Assembly (NCBI GenBank): GCA_000635015.1
Contig: JFMR01000116.1
Span: 1-32,898, forward strand
DNA: 32,898 nt
DNA from: Prochlorococcus sp. scB243_498I20
GTDB taxonomy: Bacteria > Cyanobacteriota > Cyanobacteriia > PCC-6307 > Cyanobiaceae
Direction: 5' to 3'
Each line of letters starts with the position of its first letter. Position 1 is the stretch's first letter. Positions 1 through 9,803 of this stretch are shown one piece after another. Under the pieces are notes generated by a model. That model ran no database searches, was not told where the DNA came from, and saw only the letters and a list, made by a program, of their open reading frames with translations. The position numbers were made by a program, and so were the translations under genes.

Positions 1-770
1 TTAAACCAGGAGCAAGATTTGGTCCAGAAGCAATAAGACAAGTTAGTTCTTGTTTAGAAACATATTGTCCAAAAATTAAAAAAGACTTAGAGGATATTAT
101 GTATGTTGATTTTGGATCAATACTCATTGACAAAAATGACTCAAAGTCTGTTATTGAATCGGTTAAATCAGCAACAAATTATTTAATTAGTAAACGCCTT
201 AGTCCTATTATGCTTGGAGGGGAACACTCTATTACAAGAGGTGCTATAGAAGCATTAGTAAAAAAATATCCAGATTTGATATTGGTTCAACTTGATGCTC
301 ATGCAGATCTAAGAGAATCATATATAGGAAATGAACATAGTCATGCTTGTACTATGAAAAGATGCTTAGAAGTGCTACCTGAAAAGAAACTTTTGCAAGT
401 AGGAATTAGAAGTGGGACTAAGGAAGAATTTGAAATTATGCATAACAACAACCAATTAGTAAACTTTTGTCCAGGCGGAAATACACATGAGTTAAAACAA
501 GCTCTCTTACCATACGCTAAGTCTCCAATATATTTAACAATAGATTTAGATTGGTTTGATCCCAGTTTATTAGCAGGGACGGGCACTCCAGAACCGGGAG
601 GATTTTTTTGGAATGATTTTGAAGAAATACTGAAAGCTTTAAAAGACCTTAGAATTGTGGCTTCAGATATTGTGGAATTATCTCCAGAAATTGATAAAAG
701 CGGAGTAAGTAGCATAGTTGCAGCCAAAGTACTTAGAAGCTTAATTTTGTCATTAGAAAATATGCAATAA
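1..770 (+). CDS. speB: Agmatinase (ureohydrolase family), 5'-truncated
   Basis: Hydrolyses agmatine to putrescine and urea in the cytosol, the polyamine branch of arginine breakdown. The reading frame is open from base 3 to the stop at 768-770. An ATG at 99 is internal, because the codons before it encode the conserved N-terminal segment KPGARFGPEAIR of the family, so the true start lies left of the window. The binuclear manganese ligands are visible: GGEHS (His), then LDAHADLR (Asp, His, Asp), then DLDWFDPS (two Asp). This ordering is diagnostic of the arginase/agmatinase/formimidoglutamase superfamily. Agmatinase is preferred over arginase from overall similarity to bacterial SpeB and the typical picocyanobacterial neighbour gcvT. 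Substrate assignment is inference. The gene is followed 50 bases later by gcvT on the same strand. Confidence 0.88.
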   Translation, partial: KPGARFGPEAIRQVSSCLETYCPKIKKDLEDIMYVDFGSILIDKNDSKSVIESVKSATNYLISKRLSPIMLGGEHSITRGAIEALVKKYPDLILVQLDAHADLRESYIGNEHSHACTMKRCLEVLPEKKLLQVGIRSGTKEEFEIMHNNNQLVNFCPGGNTHELKQALLPYAKSPIYLTIDLDWFDPSLLAGTGTPEPGGFFWNDFEEILKALKDLRIVASDIVELSPEIDKSGVSSIVAAKVLRSLILSLENMQ

Positions 771-820
771 AAAATTTCTAAACTACAGTGTAAAAATAGT
801 AAATAAAAACTAAATATTTC

Positions 821-1933
821 ATGGATTTGCTAAAAAGTCCTCTTTATTCAAAATATGTTGAATCGAATGCAAAATTAGTGGATTTTGCAGGTTGGGAAAT
901 GCCCATATCATTTTCAGGATTAATTAAAGAGCATGAATCAGTTAGATCTTCAGCAGGATTATTTGATATTTCTCACATGGGTGTGATTTCTATCAAGGGA
1001 ATCAATCCAAAGGATTATATTCAAAAACTTTTTCCTACTAATTTATACTCCTTTTCTGAAGGTCAGGGACTTTATACAGTAATGCTCAATGATAAAGGCG
1101 GAATAATAGATGACTTAATAATTTATGACCTTGGTATACAAGAAAATGACATATCAGAATTATTGTTAATAGTTAATGCAAGTAGATATGAAGAAGATTT
1201 TCAATGGATAAAAAATAATTTAAATATGTCTGAAATTTCGATAACAAACTTTAAAAAAGACAAAGTACTTTTAGCACTACAGGGAAAAAACTCATTCGAT
1301 TTATTTGAAGAATGGATTGAATCTTCGATCTCACATATCCCTAACTTTGGATGCGAATATAAGATTTTTGAACATATTTCGCCTAAAGAAAAAATTTTCT
1401 TTTCAAAGACAGGCTATACAGGTGAAAATGGTCTAGAAATACTTTTATCTAAAAAAGCTGCAATTAATTTATGGGATTTCTCAATTTCCAAAAATGTTGC
1501 CCCTTGTGGTTTAGGAGCTAGAGATAGTCTTAGACTTGAAGCAGGCATGCATCTTTATGGTCAAGACATAAATGAAAAAACTTCTCCATATGAAGCAGGG
1601 TTAGGCTGGCTAGTACATCTAGAAAATAATCACGAATTCTTTGGAAGAAGATTTCTTGAGGAGCAGTCAAGATTAGGTATTCAAAAAAAGTTAGTTGGTC
1701 TCTCTATAGAAGGTAAAGCAATAGGAAGAAGAGGTTGCGCAGTTCTTAAAGGTGAAGAAAATATTGGTACTATCACAAGCGGCAGCTGGTCTCCAACTAA
1801 ACAAAAAGCTATAGCTTTTGCATACATCAATACTTCGCATGCCTTAATAAATAATGAAGTTCAAATATTAATAAGAGGCAAAAAATTCAAGGGGGTAATA
1901 ACAAATAGAGCGTTTTATAAAAAAAATTATTAA
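821..1933 (+). CDS. gcvT: Glycine cleavage system T protein (aminomethyltransferase)
   Basis: Transfers the aminomethyl carbon of glycine from the lipoyl H protein to tetrahydrofolate, releasing ammonia and giving 5,10-methylene-THF. In cyanobacteria this serves photorespiratory glycine. The 370-residue length is normal. Seen in order: an N-terminal segment with [12 protein letters not shown], the GLFDISHMG signature near residues 46-54, the folate-binding core with [13 protein letters not shown], and a C-terminal GcvT barrel with [13 protein letters not shown] and [11 protein letters not shown]. The ATG at 821 has no Shine-Dalgarno sequence, which is common here. The P and H subunits are not in the window, so the operon is split. 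A GcvT-like YgfZ protein is less likely because the DISHMG motif and full length are intact. Confidence 0.93.
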   Translation: MDLLKSPLYSKYVESNAKLVDFAGWEMPISFSGLIKEHESVRSSAGLFDISHMGVISIKGINPKDYIQKLFPTNLYSFSEGQGLYTVMLNDKGGIIDDLIIYDLGIQENDISELLLIVNASRYEEDFQWIKNNLNMSEISITNFKKDKVLLALQGKNSFDLFEEWIESSISHIPNFGCEYKIFEHISPKEKIFFSKTGYTGENGLEILLSKKAAINLWDFSISKNVAPCGLGARDSLRLEAGMHLYGQDINEKTSPYEAGLGWLVHLENNHEFFGRRFLEEQSRLGIQKKLVGLSIEGKAIGRRGCAVLKGEENIGTITSGSWSPTKQKAIAFAYINTSHALINNEVQILIRGKKFKGVITNRAFYKKNY

Positions 1934-1988
1934 CTAAATTTACCCTTAAAGAATTATTATAAGTTATTGATAAATAAATCATACTTAG

Positions 1989-3785
1989 ATGAGAAACAAA
2001 ATTTGCAAAGAACTCAATAATACAGATATTGGTAAATTAGTTAATTTATGCGGATGGGTAGATAGAAGAAGAGATCATGGTGGTGTAATTTTTATTGATT
2101 TAAGAGACCATAGTGGATTTCTACAAATAACAATTAACCCCGATGATGGTGCAGATCTATTTAAACAGGCAGAAACTCTAAGAAATGAAACAGTAATAAT
2201 GGTTAGCGGAATTATTAATGAAAGGCCAAAAGATTCCATAAATACAAATTTAAGTACTGGAGAGCTAGAGCTTAAGGTTAAAGATTTGCAAGTTCTCAAC
2301 CAAATTAAAAACAACTTACCTTTTCCAGTGTCTATACATGATTATGAAAATACAAAAGAGGAACTCAGAATAAAATATAGATACCTTGATTTAAGAAGGG
2401 GAAAATTACTAGAAAATTTAAAAACAAGACATAAGATTATTAAAGTTGCTAGAGAATTTCTTGATAATTTTGGATTTACAGAAGTAGAGACCCCATTACT
2501 TACAAAGTCAACTCCTGAAGGCGCTCGCGATTTTCTTGTTCCTGCACGTCTTTCAAATGGAGAATTTTTTGCTTTACCTCAATCCCCACAACTATTTAAA
2601 CAACTTTTAATGGTTGGGGGCTTAGATAAGTATTATCAAATCGCAAAATGTTTCCGTGATGAAGACTTAAGGGCAGATAGACAGCCAGAGTTTACTCAAT
2701 TAGATATTGAGATGAGCTTTATTAGTGAAGAAGAAATAATTGCTTTTAATGAAAGTCTTATAAAAAAAATATGGAAAGAAGTATTAAATATTAGTTTTGA
2801 TAATGCTTTCCCAAGAATGTCATGGCAATCAGCAATGGATAATTACGGCACTGATAGACCAGATACTAGATATCAAATGTTATTAAAAGATTTAGGAGAA
2901 GTATTAGGTGATATTGGATTTAATATTTTCACTAAGGCAATTAAGTCTGGAGGTTATATAAAATCCATAACAGTCAAAGGAGGTAATTCAAGTATTAGCA
3001 ACGTAAGAATTAAACCAGGAGGCGACATCTTTCAAGTAGCTCAAGATGCTGGAGCTGGTGGTTTGGCCTTTATCAGGGTCAAAGGAGATGAGCTTGAGAC
3101 TATTGGGGCAATTAAAAATAATTTAAATGAAGAGCATATAGCTGATATTTTAAAAATCACAGAAGCAAAAGATGGAGATTTAATCCTCTTAGGAGCTGGA
3201 GATAAACAAATTGTCAATCAGTCATTAGATAGAGTTAGACAATATATTGCAAAAGACTTAAATCTCATTGATAAAAGTAAATGGAATTTCTTATGGGTAA
3301 CTGACTTCCCGATGTTTGAGAGAAATGAAGAGGAAAATAGATATGAAGCATTACATCATCCTTTTTGTTCTCCAAAAAATATAAAATCTAAAGAATATAA
3401 AAACTTGAAAAAAGAAATTGAGAGCTCTACAGCAAATGCTTATGACTTAGTTCTCAATGGATTGGAGTTAGGAGGTGGCTCTTTACGTATTCATGAAGCG
3501 AACTTACAAAGAGAGGTTCTTAAAACGGTAGGACTTACTGATAAAGAGATTGATGAAAAATTTGGATTTTTAATAGAAGCCTTAGAAATGGGTGCTCCTC
3601 CTCATGGTGGAATAGCGTTTGGATTGGATCGTATTACCATGCTGATCATTGGTGCAGATTCAATCAGAGAAACCATTGCTTTTCCAAAAAATCAACAAGC
3701 AAAATGTCTTCTCACAAATGCACCTTCAAATGTCTCTGAATCACAATTAAGAGAATTAGATATTGAAATAACAATTGATGAATAA
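1989..3785 (+). CDS. aspS: Aspartyl-tRNA synthetase
   Basis: Class II synthetase that activates aspartate and charges tRNA-Asp in the cytosol. At 598 residues it has the bacterial AspRS layout. An N-terminal OB-fold anticodon-binding domain (about 1-105, with [16 protein letters not shown]) comes first. The catalytic core follows, with [21 protein letters not shown] and [21 protein letters not shown] as motif 2. The bacterial GAD insertion spans about 285-420. Motif 3, [10 protein letters not shown], is at 539-548. Whether it is discriminating or also charges tRNA-Asn cannot be read by eye. It starts at an ATG 55 bases after gcvT. The next gene, pyrG, lies 75 bases further on after a weak hairpin. 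Confidence 0.96.
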   Translation: MRNKICKELNNTDIGKLVNLCGWVDRRRDHGGVIFIDLRDHSGFLQITINPDDGADLFKQAETLRNETVIMVSGIINERPKDSINTNLSTGELELKVKDLQVLNQIKNNLPFPVSIHDYENTKEELRIKYRYLDLRRGKLLENLKTRHKIIKVAREFLDNFGFTEVETPLLTKSTPEGARDFLVPARLSNGEFFALPQSPQLFKQLLMVGGLDKYYQIAKCFRDEDLRADRQPEFTQLDIEMSFISEEEIIAFNESLIKKIWKEVLNISFDNAFPRMSWQSAMDNYGTDRPDTRYQMLLKDLGEVLGDIGFNIFTKAIKSGGYIKSITVKGGNSSISNVRIKPGGDIFQVAQDAGAGGLAFIRVKGDELETIGAIKNNLNEEHIADILKITEAKDGDLILLGAGDKQIVNQSLDRVRQYIAKDLNLIDKSKWNFLWVTDFPMFERNEEENRYEALHHPFCSPKNIKSKEYKNLKKEIESSTANAYDLVLNGLELGGGSLRIHEANLQREVLKTVGLTDKEIDEKFGFLIEALEMGAPPHGGIAFGLDRITMLIIGADSIRETIAFPKNQQAKCLLTNAPSNVSESQLRELDIEITIDE

Positions 3786-3815
3786 GAACATATATGGATG
3801 TTCTAAACGTTTTTT
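3786..3815 (+). terminator. Weak hairpin plus T-run after aspS
   Basis: Directly after the aspS stop, GAACAT (3786-3791) and ATGTTC (3798-3803) are perfectly complementary with a six-base loop. A run of six T (3810-3815) follows six bases later. The stem is short and low in GC and the T-run is displaced, so this is at best a weak intrinsic terminator or pause site. Confidence 0.25.
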
Positions 3816-3860
3816 GTTTAAATAAAATATAAGGAGGCTGTGCTTAATTAAAAATATTTA

Positions 3861-5471
3861 ATGTCAAAATTTGTATTTGTCACCGGAGGAGTAGTTTCTA
3901 GCATTGGTAAAGGAATTGTAGCCGCAAGCTTGGGAAGATTATTAAAGTCTAGAGGATATAGTGTTTCAATATTAAAACTAGATCCATATCTAAATGTTGA
4001 TCCAGGAACAATGAGCCCTTTCCAACATGGAGAAGTATTTGTAACAGAAGATGGGGCTGAAACCGATCTAGATTTAGGTCACTATGAAAGATTCACTGAT
4101 ACTGCAATGACTAGGTTAAACAGTGTGACTACGGGATCTATTTATCAATCAGTTATTAACAAAGAGAGGAGAGGTAGTTATAACGGTGGAACTGTGCAAG
4201 TAATACCTCACATAACGGGAGAAATAAGAGAAAGAATTCATAGAGTAGCGGCCAACAGCAATGCAGATATTATTATTACTGAAATTGGTGGAACAGTTGG
4301 TGATATTGAATCTTTGCCTTTTTTGGAGGCAATAAGGGAATTCAAAAATGATGTCAATAGGAACGATGTTGCATACATACACGTAACATTACTTCCTTAC
4401 ATCAAAACCTCTGGCGAAATAAAAACTAAACCAACACAACATTCAGTGAAAGAATTAAGATCAATTGGAATTCAACCAGATTTACTTGTATGCCGGAGTG
4501 ATAAACCAATAAATGAAGGTCTTAAAAAGAAACTTAGTGGATTTTGTGGGGTTAATATTAATTCTGTAATTGAAGCACTAGATGCTGATAGTATTTATTC
4601 TGTACCTCTTTCTTTAAAAGAAGAAGGTTTATGCAAAGAAACCCTGAAGTATTTAGACCTTGAAGATAAAATATGTGATTTGAAAAATTGGGAGCAACTA
4701 GTACACAACCTAAGAAATCCTGGAGCTCCAATCAAAGTTGCTTTAGTAGGTAAATACATTGAACTTGGAGATGCATATTTATCCGTTGTTGAAGCTTTAA
4801 GACATGCATGCATTGAACAAAAGGCTTTATTAGATTTGCATTGGGTAAGTGCTGAAATGATAGAAAAAAATTCAGCAGAAACTTACTTAAATGAAGTTGA
4901 TGCAATTGTCGTACCCGGAGGATTTGGCAATAGAGGAGTAAATGGAAAAATTTCAGCTATAAAATTCGCAAGACAAAATAAAATTCCCTTTTTAGGTTTG
5001 TGCCTTGGTATGCAATGTGCAGTTATAGAATGGGCCAGGAATGTAGCTAATCTTCCAGATGCATCTAGTTCAGAACTAGACCCAAACACTCCCAATCCAG
5101 TGATACATTTATTACCAGAACAAGAAGATGTAGTTGATTTAGGTGGGACAATGAGACTTGGAGTTTATCCATGTAGATTGACAAAAAATACAACTGGAAA
5201 AAACTTATATGATGAGGATGTTATTTATGAGAGACATCGACATAGATACGAATTTAATAATTACTACAAACAAAGTTTTTTAGATTCTGGATACAAAATT
5301 AGTGGTACCTCACCAGATGGCAGATTAGTTGAGTTAATTGAGTTAGAAAATCATCCATACTTTTTAGCATGTCAATATCATCCTGAATTTTTATCACGAC
5401 CTGGCAAACCTCATCCTTTATTTAAAGGTTTAATAAAAGCCTCTCAAGATAAGTTAAATCAATCAAATTAA
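3861..5471 (+). CDS. pyrG: CTP synthase (glutamine-hydrolysing)
   Basis: Makes CTP from UTP, ATP and glutamine, the last step of pyrimidine nucleotide synthesis. The 536-residue protein has the two expected domains. The amidoligase domain (about 1-270) carries the P-loop [10 protein letters not shown] and the [23 protein letters not shown] region. The class I glutamine amidotransferase domain (about 285-530) has nucleophile Cys381 in LGLCLGMQ, and His507 and Glu509 in YHPEF complete the triad. The ATG at 3861 is the only candidate start, since an in-frame stop lies at 3849-3851. A strong AAGGAGG at 3831-3837 is 23 bases upstream, too far for normal initiation. queE follows 18 bases later. Confidence 0.97.
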   Translation: MSKFVFVTGGVVSSIGKGIVAASLGRLLKSRGYSVSILKLDPYLNVDPGTMSPFQHGEVFVTEDGAETDLDLGHYERFTDTAMTRLNSVTTGSIYQSVINKERRGSYNGGTVQVIPHITGEIRERIHRVAANSNADIIITEIGGTVGDIESLPFLEAIREFKNDVNRNDVAYIHVTLLPYIKTSGEIKTKPTQHSVKELRSIGIQPDLLVCRSDKPINEGLKKKLSGFCGVNINSVIEALDADSIYSVPLSLKEEGLCKETLKYLDLEDKICDLKNWEQLVHNLRNPGAPIKVALVGKYIELGDAYLSVVEALRHACIEQKALLDLHWVSAEMIEKNSAETYLNEVDAIVVPGGFGNRGVNGKISAIKFARQNKIPFLGLCLGMQCAVIEWARNVANLPDASSSELDPNTPNPVIHLLPEQEDVVDLGGTMRLGVYPCRLTKNTTGKNLYDEDVIYERHRHRYEFNNYYKQSFLDSGYKISGTSPDGRLVELIELENHPYFLACQYHPEFLSRPGKPHPLFKGLIKASQDKLNQSN

Positions 5472-5489
5472 AATTCTTTATTTTTTTGA

Positions 5490-6167
5490 ATGAAAATGAC
5501 AAAATTTTTACCCTTAGTCGAACAATTTCATTCATTACAAGGTGAAGGCTATCACGCTGGGAAAAGTGCTTTTTTTATAAGATTAGCTGGATGTAAAGTT
5601 GGATGTACGTGGTGCGATACCAAGAATTCATGGGACGAGAAAAAACACCCTTCTATATCAATTGAAAAAATAATAGATCGCATAAAAATTGCCAGAGAAA
5701 AAGGAGCTTCTTTTTGCGTTATTACAGGTGGGGAACCTTTACAACATAACTTGGATAATTTTTGCAAATCCATAAAAAAAATGACGATGGGAAAAGAACA
5801 AAAGCCAATAAAGATTCATATTGAGACAAGTGGAGTTAATTCGATATCAGGAAGCTATGACTGGATTACTTTATCTCCCAAAAGACACTCACCTCCAAAA
5901 AATTATTTTTTAAAAAACTGTAATGAAATCAAAATAGTCATAAATGAAATAAAAGATATTGAATTTGCTATTCAAATAAAAAAAGAAACTTTAAAACAAT
6001 CTCAACTCTCTAAAAGCGAAGATGGCTTAAAAAAAGAAGATAAAATTTTTTATTTACAGCCAGCATGGCACAATACGAATGGTTTTTCTCTTGCTATTGA
6101 TTTCGTAAAAAATAATCCAGATTGGAAATTGAGCCTTCAAACTCACAAATACTTAAAAATTAATTGA
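5490..6167 (+). CDS. queE: 7-carboxy-7-deazaguanine synthase (radical SAM)
   Basis: Radical SAM enzyme that contracts 6-carboxytetrahydropterin to 7-carboxy-7-deazaguanine in the preQ0/queuosine pathway. The cluster-binding motif is C-x3-C-x2-C at Cys35, Cys39 and Cys42 (GCKVGCTWCDT). It follows the family's N-terminal substrate segment EQFHSLQGEGYHAGKSAFFIRLAG. A glycine-rich SAM-binding stretch, CVITGGEPL, comes later. The length of 225 residues suits QueE. ATG codons at 5490 and 5496 are both possible starts, and neither has a Shine-Dalgarno sequence. queC begins six bases after the stop, and QueC acts on the QueE product, which supports the call strongly. Confidence 0.95.
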   Translation: MKMTKFLPLVEQFHSLQGEGYHAGKSAFFIRLAGCKVGCTWCDTKNSWDEKKHPSISIEKIIDRIKIAREKGASFCVITGGEPLQHNLDNFCKSIKKMTMGKEQKPIKIHIETSGVNSISGSYDWITLSPKRHSPPKNYFLKNCNEIKIVINEIKDIEFAIQIKKETLKQSQLSKSEDGLKKEDKIFYLQPAWHNTNGFSLAIDFVKNNPDWKLSLQTHKYLKIN

Positions 6168-6173
6168 AATCAT

Positions 6174-6848
6174 ATGGCTCTTAAAAATAAATCGATAGTA
6201 ATTTTATTATCTGGAGGTTTGGATTCTTCTACAGTTACTGGTATCGCAAAAAAATCCGAAGCTAAAATTTTTGGCCTTTCATTTGACTACGGTCAACGTC
6301 ATAAAAAAGAATTAAATTCTGCATCAATAATTGCAAAACACTTTGATATCGAAGAATTTAAAATCATTAAGCTTGACTTATCTCTATGGGGAGGCTCGTC
6401 ATTAACTGATACTCAAAAAAATATTCCAAAAGAAGGATTGCAAACTAATAAAATTCCTAATACTTATGTTCCTGGGAGAAATACTATATTTATTTCCGTT
6501 GCACTAAGTTATGCCGAAGCAATAGATGCTGATTTTATAGGATTAGGAGTTAATGCACTAGATTATTCTGGTTATCCAGATTGCAGACCTGACTACATTA
6601 AAAAATTTCAAGAATTAGCAGATTTAGCCAATAAAAGAGGAAGAGAGAATAATCCAATAAAACTTTGGACGCCACTATTAGATTTAAATAAAGATGAAAT
6701 TATTCAATTAGCTTTTGATAATCATGTCCCTTTAGGTAAAACATGGAGTTGTTATTCGGGTAATTCAAAACCATGCGGTAAGTGTGATAGCTGCAGAATT
6801 AGAAATGCTGCTTATGAAAAATGGCTTAATAACAATAATAAAAAATGA
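6174..6848 (+). CDS. queC: 7-cyano-7-deazaguanine (preQ0) synthase
   Basis: ATP-dependent ligase that converts 7-carboxy-7-deazaguanine and ammonia into preQ0. The N-terminus carries the PP-loop ATP-binding motif LLSGGLDSSTVTG. The C-terminus holds the four-cysteine zinc site at Cys193, Cys201, Cys204 and Cys207 (CYSGNSKPCGKCDSC), diagnostic of QueC. The 224-residue length is normal. It sits between queE (six-base gap) and pabB (four-base ATGA overlap at 6845-6848), so translation is probably coupled through the cluster. queD and queF are not in the window. Confidence 0.96.
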   Translation: MALKNKSIVILLSGGLDSSTVTGIAKKSEAKIFGLSFDYGQRHKKELNSASIIAKHFDIEEFKIIKLDLSLWGGSSLTDTQKNIPKEGLQTNKIPNTYVPGRNTIFISVALSYAEAIDADFIGLGVNALDYSGYPDCRPDYIKKFQELADLANKRGRENNPIKLWTPLLDLNKDEIIQLAFDNHVPLGKTWSCYSGNSKPCGKCDSCRIRNAAYEKWLNNNNKK

Positions 6849-8161
6849 AAATAAAAAAAATAATTCTAGAAAAATGGATAGATCCAGCACTGATTACGCA
6901 TGATCTAACAAAAAAGTACGGAGATAAAGGATTAGCTTGGCTAGACAGTGATGGCAAAGAAAATGGAGAATGGTCAATAATAGGAATTAAACCTAAAAAA
7001 ATAATCCAATCAAGAGATATCAATAACCTAGACAAAACTAATAATCCATTTAACAATTTAAAAAATATTGAAGAAGGATTTTGGATCGGATGGTTAAGTT
7101 ATGAAGCTGGAGTTTACATAGAACCAAAAAACCCATGGCGAAAATCTAATATGGCAACTTTATGGATTGCATCATATGATCCAATAATTAAATGTAATCT
7201 TATAAAAAAAGAAATAATTATCGAAGGCACAAATTCATCTGAACTGATGAATTATAAAAACATAATCAACAATATAGAAAATATTGAAGAAGAAAATATT
7301 ATTGAAACAAATTTGAATTTTGATTTTTCAAAAATAAATTTGGACGAAATGGCTGAAAAATTTCAGAAAAATATTTTAAAATTGAAAAAATTAATTTCCA
7401 TAGGGGATATATTTCAAGCAAACCTAACAACTAAATGCGAAATCGAATCTTCCAAAAACTATAATCCTCTTGATATTTATTTAAAAATAAGAAGGAAATT
7501 AAGAGCTCCCTTTGGAGGAATAATAATAAATAATGATAATTATAAAGAGGCTGTATTATCTACCTCGCCAGAAAGATTTATAAAAATAGATAATAAAAAT
7601 TTTGTAGAGTCAAGACCTATCAAAGGAACTAGATCCAGAGATAAAGATTTAAGTCAAGACGCACTTAATGCTATCGATTTAATAACAAACGAAAAAGATA
7701 GAGCCGAAAATATTATGATTGTTGACCTGATAAGAAATGATTTAAGTAAAGTTTGCGAAACAGGAAGTATTATGGTGCCAGAAATATTAAAACTTGAAAG
7801 TTTCTTAAAAGTTCATCATCTAACTTCAGTAATCAGAGGCAAATTAAAAAAAAATAAAAACTGGATTGATTTACTAAAAGCTTGTTGGCCTGGGGGATCT
7901 ATAACTGGAGCACCAAAATTAAGATCATGCCAGAGACTTTTTGAATTAGAAGAATGTGAACGCGGACCATACTGTGGCTCATTTTTAAAGCTTGACTGGA
8001 ATGGAGAGTTTGACAGCAATATACTAATAAGATCATTTTTAATTAAAGACAAAAAAATCAATATATATGCTGGTTGCGGAATAGTTATTGACTCCAACCC
8101 TGAAGAAGAAACTGATGAACTAAAGTGGAAACTTTTACCGTTAATTGATTCACTAAAATGA
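6845..8161 (+). CDS. pabB: Aminodeoxychorismate synthase component I (PabB-like)
   Basis: Chorismate-binding enzyme expected to form 4-amino-4-deoxychorismate for p-aminobenzoate and folate synthesis, using ammonia from a glutaminase partner. Of 438 residues, the C-terminal half has the family signatures in order: FQANLTTKCE, STSPERFI, SRPIKGTRSR, IMIVDLIRNDLSKVCE and WPGGSITGAPKLRS. The N-terminal part is diverged but keeps FWIGWLSYEAGVY. Anthranilate synthase component I and isochorismate synthase share the fold. PabB is preferred because the downstream gene encodes a PabC-like lyase and the start and stop overlap its neighbours by ATGA (6845-6848 and 8158-8161). No glutaminase (pabA/trpG) is in the window, so it may be shared with tryptophan synthesis elsewhere. 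Confidence 0.88.
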   Translation: MKIKKIILEKWIDPALITHDLTKKYGDKGLAWLDSDGKENGEWSIIGIKPKKIIQSRDINNLDKTNNPFNNLKNIEEGFWIGWLSYEAGVYIEPKNPWRKSNMATLWIASYDPIIKCNLIKKEIIIEGTNSSELMNYKNIINNIENIEEENIIETNLNFDFSKINLDEMAEKFQKNILKLKKLISIGDIFQANLTTKCEIESSKNYNPLDIYLKIRRKLRAPFGGIIINNDNYKEAVLSTSPERFIKIDNKNFVESRPIKGTRSRDKDLSQDALNAIDLITNEKDRAENIMIVDLIRNDLSKVCETGSIMVPEILKLESFLKVHHLTSVIRGKLKKNKNWIDLLKACWPGGSITGAPKLRSCQRLFELEECERGPYCGSFLKLDWNGEFDSNILIRSFLIKDKKINIYAGCGIVIDSNPEEETDELKWKLLPLIDSLK

Positions 8162-8985
8162 TTGAAACATTAGGCTGGCACAAGGATCGATGGTTGGATA
8201 TTGATAGAATATTTATTGCTGCTAATAATAGAGGATTAAGATTTGCTGATGGTATATTTGAAACCATTTTGATAAAAGAAAACAAACCTATTCTTTTTGA
8301 TGAACATCTGAAAAGATTTGAAAAAAGTAGCAAGATTTTAAATATTAATCTCAAAATAAATAAATTAACTTTGAGACAACTTATTCACGATGGAATTAAA
8401 AAGTTATCGCTTAAAAATGATCAATTTGCTTCAGTAAGAATAAACTATAGTCGAGGAACTAATGAAGGTCGAAAACTAACAATTGATAGCACTTCAGAGA
8501 CAAAAGATTTGGATAATTTATGGCTTGAGTTCTATAGAATCAAACCAAATTTAAATCCGATAAGCGTTTGCATTAGTCAAACGGAAAAAATAAATGAATT
8601 CAGTCTTATAAGTAAATGCAAAACATTTTCATATAATCAGGCAATACAAGTTTTGACAGAAGCTAATGAAAAATCATTTGATGATTCTATCCTTTTGAAT
8701 ACGTCAGGTGAACTTTGTTGTGGAAGTACATTTAATCTTCTAATTAAAAGAAATAATCAATGGATAACTCCTAGAAAAGATAGCGGTTGTTTAGAGGGGA
8801 TTATGGTTTCTGAAGCTTTAAAATTGAAAATTGTAAAGGAAGAATTAATTGCTCCAGAATTTCAAAATGATGACATAATAGTTGCAATTAATAGCTTATC
8901 TTGCAGACAAATTACTCAAGTTAATGATTTAAAGCTTAAACCTAAGTTCGATCCAATTTACTTTTGGGATTTATTATATAGTTGA
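8158..8985 (+). CDS. pabC: Fold-type IV PLP enzyme, probable aminodeoxychorismate lyase
   Basis: Likely splits 4-amino-4-deoxychorismate into p-aminobenzoate and pyruvate. At 275 residues it has the class IV aminotransferase fold: NRGLRFADGIFETI near residues 23-36, then the probable PLP-binding Lys155 in CKTFSYNQA, then the cofactor-binding loop STFNLLIK and GCLEGIM. Branched-chain and D-amino-acid aminotransferases share these motifs. The lyase call rests on translational coupling to pabB (ATGA at 8158-8161). The last 28 bases overlap the 3' end of cobA on the other strand. Confidence 0.83.
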   Translation: MIETLGWHKDRWLDIDRIFIAANNRGLRFADGIFETILIKENKPILFDEHLKRFEKSSKILNINLKINKLTLRQLIHDGIKKLSLKNDQFASVRINYSRGTNEGRKLTIDSTSETKDLDNLWLEFYRIKPNLNPISVCISQTEKINEFSLISKCKTFSYNQAIQVLTEANEKSFDDSILLNTSGELCCGSTFNLLIKRNNQWITPRKDSGCLEGIMVSEALKLKIVKEELIAPEFQNDDIIVAINSLSCRQITQVNDLKLKPKFDPIYFWDLLYS

Positions 8986-9773
8986 ACTTTATTAATATCT
9001 GGTAAATAGACATCAGATACTTTAGTTATATTGTTATTAACCTTAAATTCAACAATTTTTCCAATAATGATAATTGATGGAGCTAAAAATTCTTTATCTT
9101 TGATTTTATCTGGAAGATTATCTAATTTCTCTATCAAACATTTTTGATTTTTTAAAGTAGCTTCTTGAATAACAGCGCATTTAGTACTCTTATCTAAACC
9201 ACCTAGAATTAATTCTTCAACAATAAATGCAATATTTTTTATACCCATAAAAATTACTAAGCTATCTGATGATTTAGCTAAATCTCTCCAATTCACTGTC
9301 TTTTTTTCCTTATCTACACGCTCATGTCCAGTGACAAAAGTTACGGAACTCGCAGCATCTCTATGGGTTAGTGGAATACCAAAATATGTGGGGGCAGCTA
9401 TCCCTGAAGTAATACCAGGAACGATTTCAACTGAAATTCCATTTTTTTCTAAAATCGATACCTCTTCACCACCTCTAGAAAAAACGAATGGATCTCCCCC
9501 TTTAAGCCTTACAACATTTTTGCCTTCTTTTGCTAATTTCAAAATAAGATCATTAGTTTCAGCCTGAGGTACAGAACACTTCCCAGCTCTTTTGCCTACA
9601 TGGAAAATTTCTGTATTTTTTCCTGCCTCTTTTGTTATTTCATCCGGAATTAAAGCATCATGAACTAATGCATCACAATTTTTTATTAGGCGTAAAGCTT
9701 TAAGAGTCAAAAGCTCAGGGTCACCAGGACCTGCTCCAACTAGATAAACAATTCCGGGCACAATAATCTCCAT
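8958..9773 (-). CDS. cobA: Uroporphyrinogen-III C-methyltransferase
   Basis: SAM-dependent enzyme that methylates uroporphyrinogen III at C2 and C7 to precorrin-2, the branch point to sirohaem and cobalamin. The family signatures are clear: IVYLVGAGPGDPELLTLKA at the N-terminus, VRLKGGDPFVFSRGGEE, and VVPGITSGIAAPTYFGIPLTHRD. The protein is a stand-alone methyltransferase without the CysG dehydrogenase/chelatase part. I prefer the ATG at 9773 (271 residues). A TTG at 9779 would add two residues. Neither has a Shine-Dalgarno sequence. The gene converges on pabC with a 28-base overlap and diverges from the MFS gene across only 30 bases. Confidence 0.94.
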   Translation of the reverse strand: MEIIVPGIVYLVGAGPGDPELLTLKALRLIKNCDALVHDALIPDEITKEAGKNTEIFHVGKRAGKCSVPQAETNDLILKLAKEGKNVVRLKGGDPFVFSRGGEEVSILEKNGISVEIVPGITSGIAAPTYFGIPLTHRDAASSVTFVTGHERVDKEKKTVNWRDLAKSSDSLVIFMGIKNIAFIVEELILGGLDKSTKCAVIQEATLKNQKCLIEKLDNLPDKIKDKEFLAPSIIIIGKIVEFKVNNNITKVSDVYLPDINKVQLYNKSQK

Positions 9774-9803
9774 TAACAAGTATGGTAGTAAAAGTTAATC
9801 GCA

